Virus record (IMG/VR): IMGVR_UViG_3300010885_003070
Coordinates: 1 to 64,000 of that record
Length of the DNA stretch: 64,000 bases
DNA from: a virus
Direction: 5' to 3' (one strand)
This document shows positions 63,734-64,000 of this stretch, one piece after another. The translations under genes were made by a program, and so were the position numbers. The notes under the pieces were generated by a model. The model had not been told where the DNA came from. It ran no database searches and was given only the letters and a program-made list of their open reading frames with translations. Within the stretch, counting starts at the first letter, position 1. Every line of letters starts with the position of its first letter.

Positions 63734-64000
63734 TTAAGGATTAGGATTAAACGATACACCAAAATTACTACTAACTGATTCCGGAATACTTTCTAGTGAA
63801 TCCGGTAAGAATTTATCTAGTGCTATTGGATTGCCGCCTTTGACTGTATCTTCTACAATCTGCGTCATTCTTTGTGTGTCGCCATCTTGGTTTAATTTCT
63901 TATGCATACCCTTGGCGTCATTCTCTTGCTCTCTTGTCATACGCTTCCACATATCTTTCATTGTGCCAGCGGACTCGCCGAACATGTTCTGGTTCATACC
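63734..64000 (-). CDS. Partial CDS, C-terminal end of an unknown hub-region protein
   Basis: The frame is open to the window edge (Gly codon at 64000-63998 before a Met at 63997), so this is probably the C-terminal 88 residues of a longer protein. The sequence is charged and helical (MKDMWKRMTREQENDAKGMH) with a Pro/Ser-rich tail (DKFLPDSLESIPESVSSNFG). It lies 11 bp upstream of the needle gene, which suggests a hub or tail-assembly partner. No family recognised. Confidence 0.5.
   Translation of the reverse strand, partial: GMNQNMFGESAGTMKDMWKRMTREQENDAKGMHKKLNQDGDTQRMTQIVEDTVKGGNPIALDKFLPDSLESIPESVSSNFGVSFNPNP

Overview
This window is the virion-structure and DNA-packaging block of a T4-superfamily (contractile-tailed) bacteriophage. 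Every gene I accept lies on the minus strand, so the transcription order runs from about 64000 down to 1. The gene order is the T4 late order: hub/needle gp5-like, gp25, gp6, a gp7-position protein, gp8, [fibre island], gp13, gp14, gp15, gp16, gp17, gp18, gp19, gp20, prohead core proteins, gp21, gp22, gp23. The protein flavour (LNE/AA cleavage site in gp23, DUF4815-type giant baseplate protein, heptad-rich fibres, twitch-type radical SAM enzyme) resembles aquatic, cyanobacterial or alphaproteobacterial T4-like phages more than enteric T4. The host cannot be fixed from this sequence. The DNA is AT-rich by eye (G+C not computed).

Layout. 64000-55.5 kb: baseplate (partial unknown gene, needle/hub, gp25, gp6, gp7-like, gp8). 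55.5-49.5 kb: a 2009-aa DUF4815-type structural protein. 49.4-18.7 kb: a very large fibre/adhesin island of about 28 genes, occupying the place where T4 has genes 9-12 and wac. It includes a 2133-aa heptad-repeat fibre, four glycine-rich proteins, a left-handed beta-helix protein, an RCC1-type beta-propeller, three tandem C1q-like domain proteins plus one related jelly-roll, a family of fibres sharing the same C-terminal head, an S74 autochaperone fibre and several small tail-assembly-chaperone-like genes. 18.7-16.4 kb: two adjacent radical SAM enzymes. 16.4-8.2 kb: neck, terminase, sheath and tube. 8.2 kb-1: portal, prohead core, protease, scaffold and the N-terminal part of the major capsid protein.

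Expression. Genes are packed with gaps of mostly 0-80 bp, and no gene-free stretch reaches 300 bp. At nine junctions the stop and start overlap as TAATG, implying translational coupling. T4-late-like octamers (TATAAATA and variants) sit just upstream of many genes or gene groups. The portal gene has no usual start codon at its conserved N-terminus: an ATT codon behind a strong Shine-Dalgarno sequence is the best candidate.

Most interesting points: the expanded and visibly recombining adhesin island (including a relic of a deleted gene's N-terminus), the RCC1 propeller as a phage adhesin, the radical SAM pair inside the structural operon, the aromatic/Asn heptad stalk repeat shared by many fibres, and the ATT-start portal gene with a hairpin upstream.
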